38,255 nucleotides of DNA from Stentor coeruleus (lineage: Eukaryota; Ciliophora; Heterotrichea; Heterotrichida; Stentoridae), in assembly GCA_001970955.1 (NCBI GenBank), contig MPUH01000722.1:1-38255 (forward strand). Reading direction: 5' to 3'. The notes beneath the pieces were generated by a model that worked only from the letters and a program-made list of their open reading frames with translations, was not told the origin of the DNA and searched no databases. The translations under genes and the position numbers were made by a program. Numbering within the stretch: the first letter of the stretch is position 1; each line of letters opens with the position of its first letter. This document shows, in pieces, positions 18,801 through 28,628 of the stretch.

Positions 18801-21800
18801 AGGACTAAGCCCAGTTGTTTATTCATCTTCGGCGCCATATACAATTTCTGGTTTTGACGCTGTTGCTGCAGGGACTGACATAAAAATTAAAGTATATGGA
18901 CTAATTCCTCCAAGTAATACTGGAAGTACTGATCTAAGCCGAGGATCTCTAGATTATATCAACACTTATGCTGGGACATCAACTCAACTTATAGACTCTT
19001 GGATCGACATAACAGACTCAGCTTCTCCTGATACTTCTGTCACAGTAAGCCCAATGAATAGTGCAGGTAAACCTACATACTCAATCGTGTCTTGTTTCCC
19101 TAATACCGCTTCTACAAATGGAGTTTCTGTATATATAACATTTACCTTAGAAAATTTCTTGCCTATAGGCTCAACAATATCTATAAAAAGCCCTACATCT
19201 AGTTGGGCTCTAACAGGGAACATAAAAAACAAATGTTGGTTTTCATTAAAATACTCTTCTTGTACTGTAGCCACTAATCAACTTATCATTGTCATATCAG
19301 AAGAATACAATGGCCAAGACTTATTTTTACTTATAGATGAAGCACTTGATACACCTAATCTTTCTACTGGTTCTTTAGCATTTTCTATGTCAACAACTTT
19401 TTATGCTGTATCTATTGATAAAGATATTGAGACTACAACAAGCCAAACTTTAGTCACAGTAGCCCCACCTTCTAATGTTTTTACTCTGACAGGAGATGGA
19501 GTTGTTGTTGTACCGAATAATGCTGGAGAAATTGCTACGTATGAGTTTACGTTTAGTATTAGCTGTGCTGCAGTGGTTGGGGATGAGATTTGGATTAAGT
19601 TTCCTGATAATTTCGACTCTTATGTAGGAGAAGCGTATATAAAGTTCCCTTGGGGAGAAGAGAATAATTATGATTTGCCATGCAAAAGCACAGTGCTTGG
19701 GGATATTAGATGTTATGTAGACCATTGGTATGTGATAGTCACTAATATGAACACAATTGCTGCAGGGACAAAAATAAGCCTATCACTACTCCAAATCCGC
19801 AACCCAGGCGTAACCTCAAAACTACCAAACTTCAAATTTTACTTGCTCAGCTCAACAAAAACTATCAAAGCAATAAAAAGTGACTACTCCAGTGTAGAAA
19901 TTGTCGATCCTCCAAAGTCAAATGTAATAATCCAGTCTATATCCGCCAGTGATATTTACTTGCAAAAGACCTCAGATTACGAATTTACTCTTTTCCTAAA
20001 CTCAATAACTTTTGCCCAAAATGATGGACTTTATATCCAATTCCCTAAACAATTTACTTTAGATAGGGAAATAAGTAGTACAAGTTTGATCTGTGAGTCT
20101 TATTTTATAGATGAATCTGACAACTCTATATCTTTGGAAAGTAAAACTTGGGATGCAGGGTTGAATTGTACTTATATTGGGTATAATGTTATATTGTTAA
20201 ATGTAAGCTCATTAGGGTCTTGGACCTCTACAGACAAGATTATCTTGAAATTATATAGTTTGCCTAACCCAGAATGGGGTTTTAGCCGTGATAGTTATTG
20301 GGACGCATATGATACAATTTATTTCTCAGCTTATACCGACTGGACAGGCCAATTCGAAGTTTTTGCTTATGATTCTAATCAAGGTACCTACATGGGCAAG
20401 TCCTACAACAACTTAAATGCTGGTTTTCTTGGTTTTAACCATGCAGGGATGATATTATCTATGGGGAATTTCGATGCTAGCAACCCTCCAGCTCATCTTC
20501 TTATAATCCCTGGAAGCCAATCTGCTGATATCCCAATAATTGTTATAGGTAAAAAAGGACTTATGGCTAAAAAAGTGGTCTTTACACCTAAAAACCACTA
20601 CAAAAATGATGTGACTCTTGAATTTTCCTCCAACGTCGACGACTTTTTCATCCTCGAAGGGGCCAGTACAATTTATTTCCGTATTAGTGTCCCTATTACG
20701 GCTCAGAATTCCTTAGCTTATATTGATTGGACAGCAGATGAATACTCGCTTATAGGTCTGACTCAAGATGCATATGAAAAGCCAGTCAAAACCCTTGTTG
20801 AGGTCTATTCTACAAACACTTTATCCCTAAACTCTATAACCGATTTGTCTATTGCTTTAGCTTCTTCTTCAATCCCTATAAAAATCACAGCCGATGCACC
20901 ACCAAATACAAATTTCACCTTATCCCTATCTTTCGAAGATCCAACTCTTAATGGTATTGAACTCAGTCCTATTTCCCTAACTTTTACTAAAGAAGTTACT
21001 GAAATGTTCTTTATAATCACAGTCGCTGAGCATTTCACAGGGATCTTAAACACTATTTATTATCTGAAATTTGATATCACTGGGGAAAACTCGGCTATAT
21101 ATCAGACACCAATTTGTGGGTTTAAAGTTGTAGATAGTTTAAGTGCAGGAAATTTGTTGATTAATTTTGAGTTTGATGATGTGACTGAAAATTCTATATC
21201 AGTCTATGGGACTTCTACTATAACAACTCAAGTATTTTGGCAATTTTCAGCTTATGGTACTGAATTGTATAGCTATGATGAGCTGGTTTCCTTAGCTAAA
21301 CCTCTTGTAAGCCGGGAGTCCAGCACAAGCCTCTCTTTTTCTGAGCAGAAAAAAGCATTCCATAAACAACAAGAAATCGAACCAGGAACTAGTGAGACTT
21401 GGAGCGAGTACCAGTTACGGCTTTACAAAAAAAATCTTCAAACTATTTGGTACGACTCTAGCTATTTAGTCTCAGGACAGAAAACCTTATTAGGGAAAGT
21501 TGACTTCTTATGGGCTAGCACAGAATATTTCATTGGAGTTTATGCACAAAACAACACTTCAGAAATGTTTAACTCGACCATCAGTACCTTAGACAAGCCT
21601 CAAGCTTTAAGACTTGAACTACTATTCAAGGATCTAGTCGTTGAAAGCAAAGCCTATCCATTAACGACAATTGTCGCATACAATCTGGGAATCCCTGAAA
21701 AACAACTTTACACGCAAAAAGTGACAAATGGCCGGCGCCTCAGCAGCGATTCCACAGTTTTTGCTTGGATTCTTACGGCAAACAGGGCTTCAAGTATCAC

Positions 21801-22383
21801 CCCAGCTGAGCTTTACGAACAAGTCAGCCAAGAAAAATTAGAAATCGACATTTACAACTCAGGTATCACTAATACAATCATTAGTTTTTTAGCTAGTCAA
21901 CTTGAAGAATCAGCATATCAAAGCCCATATTGGACTAATTCAGGCTACCCATCATTTTATAATGCAACTAATTCTTCTGTACTTATATCTTTGAAATCTG
22001 CAGTCACAGGGAAAATGTGTTGTATTGTTGAAAATAACTTGACAGCAGATATGGAATTTGTTGTAAATCCAACACAAGTGTATCTTATGCTTGATAGAAC
22101 TAATAATGATACTTTTGGTTTATGTGTTGATAATGCTGCTACTGATTTTAATAATATTGTTATTGAGATTGGAGGACTTGAGGCTCAGAGTAATTATACA
22201 GTGACATGTGCTGCTTATAATACTTATCCATTGTGGCCAACTTCAGTGCCATTTAATGATTTACATTCATTGCCACAGTTTGAGTTTGTTACGTTGGAGA
22301 CTGAGGATCAGATTATTGATCAATCTTTTAGCGGGTGGATGAAGTTAGGAGGATTACTTGGGATTTTAGGGGTTTTGCTATAG
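15853..22383 (+). CDS. Giant repetitive surface protein with signal peptide and GPI-type tail
   Basis: A single 2176-codon exon. Residues 1..17 (MLLTFLLISIVYLSSSL) are a clear signal peptide. The C-terminus ends in a short hydrophobic stretch after small residues (SGWMKLGGLLGILGVLL) with nothing following, as in GPI-anchor signals. Between them lie about eight to ten divergent repeats of roughly 150..200 residues. Their shared core reads hydrophobic-x-hydrophobic-x-FP-x-x-F (IEIHFPDDF, IWIKFPDNF, LYIQFPKQF), followed by an LxC-type strand and an I..PNP or I.NPG element (QIRNPGVTS). These look like tandem beta-sandwich domains. Ser/Thr content is very high, and N-glycosylation sequons cluster in the last 300 residues (NNTS, NATNSS, NNLT, NYT). 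It probably belongs to a family of large ciliate surface coat or adhesion proteins. The exact family and ligand are unknown. Confidence 0.85.
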   Translation: MLLTFLLISIVYLSSSLEFKSQDLTIDPGRIIWPKSDWFLHPIEFSLNHAGELVTMFLHISVSTSLQNGLIEIHFPDDFDLSLSEYYSDTYILSVPQTIISSDSTITLTLTNIQLPYSSGSYGPFGIYTRQTSGGQIIDMNKNFCSIGIGQTNLPPPSESLLVEFSDYNMDTVSSKSTLSFTFTLTKDLWKFDTFVITVPSYFSLLNPVCMSETLEGVENYYTTQGIDKNTFGCVHEENQQKLYIYGLAREIDINLISETSSLLTKFVVTGFTNPIANYDADVYEWALDIVRFSTSSVIQSFTGSGPETSPGIVSVNSWKPHSSYDSKKIISGLTLFMDLSFTADHLIPSTGHFIIEFSGVDLTVNSWKSDKDQGITGGTSGYYFVEPYIGGTCTLTTTSLTCSGFSSDIVARNTLTISLLVKFQSSSASVKSLVTYCDSTTVIDSAEDYPLVISYGSSVTLASSYLFIFSDSLDTSSANRVCNTGGGLYYIGAYLRFPVAITTAVSINLIFSASTNSPADYVINIGSDMLGKVLTGSSLSTDLTLGTSLTSYSTSSTGITFNLVSGTSANDYISVVFYRDDGLGGPKQLNLPYVASNLWTRYESRVEVSVSNIVYTYSSPMTIKADTPSISFDLLCTDSGKAGLPARITGSMNFDYTSLYYLYIDIKFSGSLATDLGSGLSNGEDYPFDLDSGSSIPQSASMTLTTGTSPILTISSGLVSVLSSNTLSAYFPLGSLTAGSYTATISLYYLKKDRSDIHYEIISVATTRTTAANTANWQTSTSTSTTMMVGTSIETAYPNGYDLTLRSTSTVTDTIGYVGIVLPPGFTVSSAQITDGSSSMLNLLSFSSTNINFAFPGLFAQETASLSLTKNSNTIIYILGITTAGYYSSSSPQVTLRPYEASNVWNLPCQSITGTLPMITLTRGVLSPTILPATVAGRGPGSLQETMEIDFSLVHSIPKGGYIEFTMDPEWAVTTNTYFETTGLSPVVYSSSAPYTISGFDAVAAGTDIKIKVYGLIPPSNTGSTDLSRGSLDYINTYAGTSTQLIDSWIDITDSASPDTSVTVSPMNSAGKPTYSIVSCFPNTASTNGVSVYITFTLENFLPIGSTISIKSPTSSWALTGNIKNKCWFSLKYSSCTVATNQLIIVISEEYNGQDLFLLIDEALDTPNLSTGSLAFSMSTTFYAVSIDKDIETTTSQTLVTVAPPSNVFTLTGDGVVVVPNNAGEIATYEFTFSISCAAVVGDEIWIKFPDNFDSYVGEAYIKFPWGEENNYDLPCKSTVLGDIRCYVDHWYVIVTNMNTIAAGTKISLSLLQIRNPGVTSKLPNFKFYLLSSTKTIKAIKSDYSSVEIVDPPKSNVIIQSISASDIYLQKTSDYEFTLFLNSITFAQNDGLYIQFPKQFTLDREISSTSLICESYFIDESDNSISLESKTWDAGLNCTYIGYNVILLNVSSLGSWTSTDKIILKLYSLPNPEWGFSRDSYWDAYDTIYFSAYTDWTGQFEVFAYDSNQGTYMGKSYNNLNAGFLGFNHAGMILSMGNFDASNPPAHLLIIPGSQSADIPIIVIGKKGLMAKKVVFTPKNHYKNDVTLEFSSNVDDFFILEGASTIYFRISVPITAQNSLAYIDWTADEYSLIGLTQDAYEKPVKTLVEVYSTNTLSLNSITDLSIALASSSIPIKITADAPPNTNFTLSLSFEDPTLNGIELSPISLTFTKEVTEMFFIITVAEHFTGILNTIYYLKFDITGENSAIYQTPICGFKVVDSLSAGNLLINFEFDDVTENSISVYGTSTITTQVFWQFSAYGTELYSYDELVSLAKPLVSRESSTSLSFSEQKKAFHKQQEIEPGTSETWSEYQLRLYKKNLQTIWYDSSYLVSGQKTLLGKVDFLWASTEYFIGVYAQNNTSEMFNSTISTLDKPQALRLELLFKDLVVESKAYPLTTIVAYNLGIPEKQLYTQKVTNGRRLSSDSTVFAWILTANRASSITPAELYEQVSQEKLEIDIYNSGITNTIISFLASQLEESAYQSPYWTNSGYPSFYNATNSSVLISLKSAVTGKMCCIVENNLTADMEFVVNPTQVYLMLDRTNNDTFGLCVDNAATDFNNIVIEIGGLEAQSNYTVTCAAYNTYPLWPTSVPFNDLHSLPQFEFVTLETEDQIIDQSFSGWMKLGGLLGILGVLL

Positions 22384-22579
22384 GTTAAGTTTATTATATG
22401 CTTTTTAATAATAAATGATATTAATTTTAGTTTCATAGCTTCTTTATAACTAAATATGTTTTTAAATATCAGTGATTTAGATATGAATTTTAATATATAT
22501 TTTTGATTTATTAACAAAACTCTGATAAAAACAATCATAAAGTGAATAAAACCTCATTTAAAGTCTAAAAATAACTAAT

Positions 22580-23365
22580 TTATGGGCCAATTTGTTTACC
22601 ATCCTTGAACTCCTGTTCAACCCTTTCACCTTTTTCTGAAAACTTAACACCTTTTCCATTTCTCTTATCATCTTTCCAAGTGCCTTCAAATTTCCCTCCT
22701 CCTAAATAATAATAGACTCCTTTGCCATGAGCTAATCCTTTAATAAACTCTCCTTCATATCTATCTCCTTTAGAATAATAATAAAATCCTCTCCCATGAC
22801 TTTTATCATCAGCAAAATCTCCTTCATACCTATCACCGCCTATATGAGTAAAAATCCCTTTACCATGTCCTTGCCCACCAACAAAATCCCCTTCATATTT
22901 TGACCCACTGGCATAAATATAGACTCCTTTACCTGCAGATAAGCCATAATTGTACTGCCCCTCGTATCTATCTCCAGTTTTATATAAACAAAATCCTCTT
23001 CCTTGTCGAGAATCATTAGAAAATTCCCCGAAGTATATTCTTTCTTCTAATATATAGACCCCATTACCATGCTTTTGTTGCTGAGCATTTTTCCCACCTC
23101 GGTATATATCTTTTTTACCTAATTCTGGAATGTTTTCACGTATGCATTCCAGAATGCCTAGTCTCCAAGTCATTGTATTTTCGAAAGTCGAGTTTAAGGT
23201 ATTTTCGGCTATAGCTTTTACTATGTCTTCAGACAATTTGTCGAGAATACTTAAAAAGGATTCGGTCTCCCGTTGTAGAAGCTCGATTTTCCTTTTGGAC
23301 ACTGCGATTACGTTGGTCCGAAGGCTTTCAATCTTGCCAGTGAGGGAGTCGAAGATGTTCAGCAT
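22580..23365 (-). CDS. MORN-repeat protein
   Basis: The protein has 261 aa. Residues ~10..60 are helical and coil-like. From 111 on there are six consecutive 23-residue MORN repeats (starting at 111, 134, 157, 180, 203 and 226) plus a partial seventh at 249, with the core YEG.F..G..HGKG. MORN repeats bind membranes or scaffold proteins; in protists they occur in cortical, ciliary and basal-body-associated structures. There is no catalytic domain such as PIP5K or SET. ATG start, complete stop, single exon. It converges with the surface-protein gene across 196 bases. Confidence 0.9.
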   Translation of the reverse strand: MLNIFDSLTGKIESLRTNVIAVSKRKIELLQRETESFLSILDKLSEDIVKAIAENTLNSTFENTMTWRLGILECIRENIPELGKKDIYRGGKNAQQQKHGNGVYILEERIYFGEFSNDSRQGRGFCLYKTGDRYEGQYNYGLSAGKGVYIYASGSKYEGDFVGGQGHGKGIFTHIGGDRYEGDFADDKSHGRGFYYYSKGDRYEGEFIKGLAHGKGVYYYLGGGKFEGTWKDDKRNGKGVKFSEKGERVEQEFKDGKQIGP

Positions 23366-24473
23366 ATTTATTAACTAATAGTTTGAAGAGCTTTAATATT
23401 TATTAGAGAGCTCTAGAGTAAGATTAAAATTTGAAAGGATGTTTTATTATTACTTTTATGAATTTATATAGAAAATTATGCTTTGACTACTGATTTTATG
23501 ATAAAAATGCTACTTTTTTAACTTGAATGTGGCTTGATATTATTTTTAGACATAAATGTCAGAGTTTTAACAGAAAAACATAATGGGAATATGAACTTTT
23601 GCCATTAAAAATATTTTATTATTACTTTTTTGATTTCAATTCTTGCTATAGTATATAAAAAATTTATAAAATAAGTATGATTAATGCTAATTTTATGTTT
23701 TATTTTAAGAAATTATATGATGAGAGTTAAAATTAAGATAATCCATGATTAAAAATAAAATGCTCTAGTTTTAAGGAAAAATTGTTAATCATATGATGCA
23801 TTTAATAAATCTTTTCACATATAAATTGTCTGTAAAATTATAAAAAATGATTATAACATGATTCAGAATTAATAAAATATATAAAAACCTTAAGTCAAAA
23901 GTATTCCCCCGCATGCGAAGATATATTTTTAAACAAGATTTAATCTTAAAATAGATTATAAAAACATTTATAAATTATTATAATAGATGAAAAGCGCAAA
24001 ATATCAAATAAAAAACTATCTTGTCTAAATAAAAAAGTAATTTATTATAAAACTTGATGTAGTTTTATACAAAAATAATCAAATGAGAATTTTAGCATAA
24101 AAGCATTTGGTTTTTCTATATTATTTATTATTAAAATTATCGTATAACTAAATAATTTAAGTAACTGTTATGATTTTGAAAATAAATTTAGGGCTAAAAA
24201 GTCTATGATTTTAGAGCAAGACCTTATTAAATGAGTGGGAATACTTTTACTATTATATACATAATAATATAAATAAAATTCCTGCTTTTTTGTAATCTGG
24301 CAGATATTTTTTCTCACAATATAATTTTCCATAAATATTCACCTATAATCAAATTCATAGTATTTTTATCACAAATTTATACTAATAAACCATAAAATAC
24401 TTATATTTTTATTCAAATCCTAAACTAGTATTCCTTTTCAAGTATAAACTCTTTTAAAAATATAATAATTAAA
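23366..24473. other. 1.1-kb AT-rich spacer, no gene seen
   Basis: This is the spacer between the divergent MORN and OSCA-like genes. It is very AT-rich with dense stops in all frames. I see no tRNA, repeat array or coding stretch. It presumably holds both promoters. Confidence 0.6.
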
Positions 24474-27089
24474 ATGACGAGCCTCAAAAGCAAAAGCAAA
24501 ATACACGATACCACAGATATCGATATTAATCCAAAAGATATAAATGATTCCTTTGAACATAACGATATCCCATTAGAGCATTCAGAAAAAGCTGATCTTA
24601 TTAAAGCTGAAAAGCATCGACAAGCTCGTCTTGTAAGGCAAGTAAATCAAGCAATGAAAGACCCGAAAATAGAAAAATGCGAGTGTTGTGGTTTCCCACT
24701 GGACGCAAAACCTTTTTCTTTATTATGTAGCTTAATGGAACTATCAGAACTTGGGTCTGGCTTCCCATTGTTTTTTCTCTTTATTAAGATCATATGCTTG
24801 ATAATGATTGTAGGGATTATAATTATATCCATACCTTGTATTATTGATAATTCCATAGCAGAAAAAGGTGATGACTGGCAAAGCAATAAAGAAAGCTGGA
24901 TAATAAAAAGTTCTTTAGGCAACCAAGGTGATGTTGATAATATTTACCCATTTTGGCAGTGTATTCTAAACATTATTTTTATGGGCTTAATTATCGTCTT
25001 CTATCATATCTCCAAATGGTATCTTTCTCGCCGGGACTACGAAATGGATATTTATAACATAACATCACGTGATTTCACTGTTCATGCATATGGCCTAGGC
25101 GAAGACACTACAGCTGAAGAAGTTAAAGAGTTTTTCGAGAAATTTGGCAGATTCGATAACATCCCAGCCAAAGTTGTCAAAGTAAACATGGCTTACAAAA
25201 TAAAAGAATATATCGACATAACCCGTAAATATGAGGAAACAAGTAATATATTAAATTTGTATGAACATTGTAAAACTGAAGGTCTGCCTATGCCAAAAGC
25301 TTCAGGTTGTTGTTCATCAAATGAAATAGATGCAAAAAAATTGACAGAAGAACTAGAGGATCTGAAGGCAAAACGTGAGAAATTTGAAAAAGATATGCCG
25401 ATTGGTGTGGGTAGGGACTTGCTTATTGGTCAAGCTTTTATAACATTTGAGACACAATCTGATGCCCGAGCTGTAGAAATGCGTTATGGTAAAGAGCTTT
25501 CTTATCGTATATGGGATACAATAATAAAGTGGTTTACTTGTAATAAAGATACTCGAAATCTAGTCTACCGGCTTAAAAACCGTCGGATTTTCGCGAGGAT
25601 TTCCAATGAGGCTTCTGACATTTTCTGGGAAAACCTAGAAGTTTCTACCAAGGATCGGTTCAAAAACATCATTAAAACATCTTTTTTCACAGTTTTCGCG
25701 GTATCCGTTTCTTTTGGTATGGTTTTTTCTATGAAATACATTGGCCAAGTTGAAAAAGATGCTATCGCAAACAATGATAACGATGGTTGGGGCCTAAGAC
25801 TAATTTCCATATGGCCATCAATTGTTATAATCATTATAAATTTTGTCCTTGGGCGATCAACTCGATACTTTTCATCATTTGAAAGGCCACATACAGTAAC
25901 ATCCTACAATGCTTCTGTTGCAATAAAATTGACTATAGCTATGTTTGTAAATACAGCGCTTATCCCTTTAATTGTCAATGTTAATTGGAAAAATAACTGG
26001 TTTGAGCCTGGAGGGCTTGTAACAGAAGCGACTTATTTATTGATTTCTAATGCTTTTATATCCCCAATGATATATTTGTTCAGTCCTACTATATGTCTGC
26101 ACAAGTTGCGTATGAAAAAAGTTGAAAAAGCTGTTTTTATAAGCCAAAACGAAGCTAATAAGATGTTTGAGAATCCTCCTGTAGATATAGCTCAACGATA
26201 TGCTAATGTTGGGAAGACTATTTTGTTAACTTTTTGCTATGGCCCTTTAGTACCAAGTGGATTTATTTTATCTTTTATTGGGCTTATATTAGAATATTGG
26301 GTATCAAAATATGTCTTATTAAGAAGGCATAGCTGGCCACAAAGACTTTCTGGGGATTTATCTGCACTTATGATACAGATTTTGCCTTGGGGTGTTCTGT
26401 TATATGCTATTATGAATTATGTTTATATGGTAAAACTGAGTTTTGAGTATTCAGAATTAGCTTTTTTTTGGATGATTGCTGTGATGGCGTATGTAGCTTT
26501 TCCTTTTGAGAGTTTGTTTTGCTGTTGTAAAAAAAATGATGTTTCTGTTTGGGAAAGAGAACATTTTAAAGAAAAATATGAGGATATTGCAGAGACTTTT
26601 ATTGATGACTTTGATCGAGCGAACCCTGTAACAGTAGCCCAAGGATGGAACTGGATAACTGATTTGCTTATAAGGAAAAAAATTGTCGACTCTGACCAGG
26701 GAGCTAAAATGAAGTCTGAAATCGAGAAAAAATCCAAACATGTTTTCGAGTCTATACAACAATACGCTGTAAACAGAGAAAACGTTGATCAGCTTGAAGC
26801 AAGAAAATTCGGATTAAATCTTCTGACAATTGGCCTAAACTCATATATAAAATTCCCTAAAGCTCCAGTAGGTACAAAAAAAAATTTAGCTAATGCGCTG
26901 TTTCCAAACAAGCAAAAGGATAAGACAAATGTTTTATTTACTAATAAAGATCCTAAGGTTTCTGATATAAATACCGCAAGCTATCCAAATACTCAAAAAC
27001 CATCTTTAGTAGTTCCATATGAGGAAGCTATAGCAAGACCTAAAGTTGATCCTGTTTACCCTTCTTATCCTGCTCCTAATTATTATTAA
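24474..27089 (+). CDS. OSCA/TMEM63-like mechanosensitive cation channel
   Basis: 871 codons to the first stop. The family (OSCA/CSC1/TMEM63, DUF221) forms dimeric stretch- or osmosensitive channels in the plasma membrane. In order, there is an N-terminal cytosolic part with a CECCGFPL Cys cluster, a hydrophobic span at ~98..122 and another at ~161..179, and a cytosolic RRM-like domain (DFTVHAYGLGEDTTAEEVKE, then AFITFETQSDARAV). Then comes the family hallmark SNEASDIFWENLEVS before the channel core, followed by about eight further hydrophobic spans (~400..690). The gate region YVAFPFESLFCCCKK is typical in position. The tail is Pro/Tyr-rich. The frame ends at TAA 27087..27089 but remains open beyond it (next entry). 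Anoctamins are a distant alternative. Single exon, ATG preceded by A-rich sequence. Confidence 0.82.
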   Translation: MTSLKSKSKIHDTTDIDINPKDINDSFEHNDIPLEHSEKADLIKAEKHRQARLVRQVNQAMKDPKIEKCECCGFPLDAKPFSLLCSLMELSELGSGFPLFFLFIKIICLIMIVGIIIISIPCIIDNSIAEKGDDWQSNKESWIIKSSLGNQGDVDNIYPFWQCILNIIFMGLIIVFYHISKWYLSRRDYEMDIYNITSRDFTVHAYGLGEDTTAEEVKEFFEKFGRFDNIPAKVVKVNMAYKIKEYIDITRKYEETSNILNLYEHCKTEGLPMPKASGCCSSNEIDAKKLTEELEDLKAKREKFEKDMPIGVGRDLLIGQAFITFETQSDARAVEMRYGKELSYRIWDTIIKWFTCNKDTRNLVYRLKNRRIFARISNEASDIFWENLEVSTKDRFKNIIKTSFFTVFAVSVSFGMVFSMKYIGQVEKDAIANNDNDGWGLRLISIWPSIVIIIINFVLGRSTRYFSSFERPHTVTSYNASVAIKLTIAMFVNTALIPLIVNVNWKNNWFEPGGLVTEATYLLISNAFISPMIYLFSPTICLHKLRMKKVEKAVFISQNEANKMFENPPVDIAQRYANVGKTILLTFCYGPLVPSGFILSFIGLILEYWVSKYVLLRRHSWPQRLSGDLSALMIQILPWGVLLYAIMNYVYMVKLSFEYSELAFFWMIAVMAYVAFPFESLFCCCKKNDVSVWEREHFKEKYEDIAETFIDDFDRANPVTVAQGWNWITDLLIRKKIVDSDQGAKMKSEIEKKSKHVFESIQQYAVNRENVDQLEARKFGLNLLTIGLNSYIKFPKAPVGTKKNLANALFPNKQKDKTNVLFTNKDPKVSDINTASYPNTQKPSLVVPYEEAIARPKVDPVYPSYPAPNYY

Positions 27090-27305
27090 ATCAATCAAAG
27101 CAATCAAAGTAATCAAACTTACTACAATTCGAATGCTTATGTGCCAACTGGTCCTTCAGTTAATGCTTATCCACGTGCTTATGTACCAACTGGCCCTTCA
27201 GTTAATGTTTATCCAAGTAATTATGTCGCTAATACTACAGGCTATGGAAGGGATTATTATCAAATTCCAAGCACTTATGGATATTTCACTGCAGCAAGGT
27301 GGTAA
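27090..27305 (+). other. In-frame C-terminal continuation of the OSCA-like gene beyond TAA
   Basis: Directly after the TAA, the same frame stays open for 71 codons to TAA 27303..27305. The sequence is strongly protein-like and continues the Asn/Tyr/Pro-rich style of the tail (PNYY, then stop, then INQSNQSNQTYY). It contains the decapeptide AYVPTGPSVN twice. The two copies of its codons differ mainly at silent third positions (GTG/GTA, GGT/GGC), which suggests past selection on the protein. Reading the TAA as Gln fits the Q/N context. It may be a recent nonsense mutation, readthrough, or a sequencing error. No 15..16-nt intron fits here. Confidence 0.65.
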
Positions 27306-27872
27306 ATTTAGTAGGTTTTATAAGTTAAGAAATGATTATCTAAAGGGCTTTTATATAAGTGAATTGTCTTGAATTATTTTATTAAGCTTTTATGTTTTAA
27401 AGTTAGTATATATTTGATATAAAACATTTTTGATATAAAAGAATCTAATTTCATACTTAGTTCTCATTATTCCTAATAAAATTTATATTAAATGCTCTTG
27501 AATGATATTAATATTAATATGGATATTAGATATCCTTTATTTATACTGATATCGATATTTTTTGTTATATGACATATTTAAAAAAAAAAAAACTTACGAG
27601 ATTTTTTGTTTTCAGGTTTATTAAAATATATTCAGTAAGCCCCTTCTTTTATTTCCCTTAATTTTTACTTTATAATACCATATATCTCCTCTAAATTCTA
27701 TATTTCATTCTTTACACAGCCTTCCTCCAGCTATTTATCTCATCACTAAAATCGCATCAAATCTAAATCATAATTTCAGTCACCATTACAAAAATATTCA
27801 TCCCAACCTCAATAACCCCATCAAAGTTTTATATAAACTATCTATATAATCCCATCCATTATTATAAAACAT
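27306..27872. other. AT-rich spacer, no gene seen
   Basis: This lies between the convergent ends of the OSCA-like gene and the intron-containing gene. It has a long A-run near 27579 and T/C-rich sequence near 27640..27800. I see no coding or RNA signal. Confidence 0.5.
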
Positions 27873-28610
27873 CTAATTTGCTTTTTTTTCCCCTAATACA
27901 TTTTTCTCCAAGTTCTTCAACAAAAACTTACTTTTCGCATGGAATTCCAAAAAATAATTTTGTATAGCAGCAAGGTCTTCCGAAGCTTTACTTTGTAATA
28001 AAGGTAAGTTTTTCGATTTTTTCTGTGTAGGCCTAGGACCTTTACTAGACATCAGCCTCCTACTTTGTCTTGTGCTTAAAATATCATTTTTAAGCTTAGT
28101 AAATTTCTTTGCCGTTTTATTATGCAGAGATATTTCTCTAGATCTATTTCTTGTTGTGATATTAAAGTTTTTCTTAGCATTTTGCTCATGGGTTTTATTT
28201 AATATTTCCTCTACATTAGGCATATTACTGAGCATTTCTTTCATTTCTAAGACAATATTGCTTAAGTTGTTTAGGTTTATAGGATCTTTTTTATCCTGAG
28301 GCTTTTGTCTAGGCTGATTTATTCTGAACGACCTTTTTTTATCCTCACTTTTCGAAATCCCATGGATGCTGTTCTGTGATAAAGTGTCTATGCCTTTTAT
28401 ATTTTCTTTTAAATACAACTCAGGTTCTTGAATTTGAGAGTTTTTATGTCCTCGCTATATAATTTATACTCTCCTTATAAAGAAATTCTGCTCAGTCCTT
28501 TTAGCTTCTTCTTTGCTAGACCTTTGTAGATGATATCTCTCGTATAAATCTTCAGCCTTTGGAATCCTTGGAGCTTGTGGGGAAACTTCAGCTCGTTTGT
28601 GTTTTTCCAT
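27873..28610 (-). CDS. Basic, Lys/Ser-rich protein; gene has a 15-nt intron
   Basis: Two exons: 28610..28470 (47 codons, from ATG MEKHKRAEVSPQAPRIPKAE) and 28454..27873, giving 240 aa. Without splicing, the first exon runs into a TAA and a TAG that both lie inside the 15-nt intron. Splicing joins FFIRR to RGHKNSQIQEPE in frame. The protein is basic and mostly disordered (RKP, KSK, SRLMSSKGPRPTQKKSK) with a helical stretch at the end (EDLAAIQNYFLEFHAKSKFL). No domain is recognised. Its neighbour downstream on the strand is the OSCA-like gene, in convergent orientation. Confidence 0.8.
28455..28469 (-). other. 15-nt spliceosomal intron
   Basis: On the minus strand the sequence is GTATAAATTATATAG, bounded by AGG AGA and CGA GGA. 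It begins GTA, ends TAG, is 15 nt long and contains in-frame stops, so retention would truncate the protein. Introns of 15..16 nt are the hallmark of Stentor and other heterotrichs. Confidence 0.88.
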
Positions 28611-28628
28611 ATTCAAATTCTAATAATT

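Noticed and set aside
18984-19725. Antisense open frames within the surface-protein gene
   Set aside because: They are shadows of the strongly biased coding sequence on the plus strand; there are many similar ones antisense to the OSCA-like and coiled-coil genes.
27040-27120. Tiny intron that would remove the TAA of the OSCA-like gene
   Set aside because: No GT..AG pair 15..16 bases apart spans 27087..27089; the frame is continuous without splicing.
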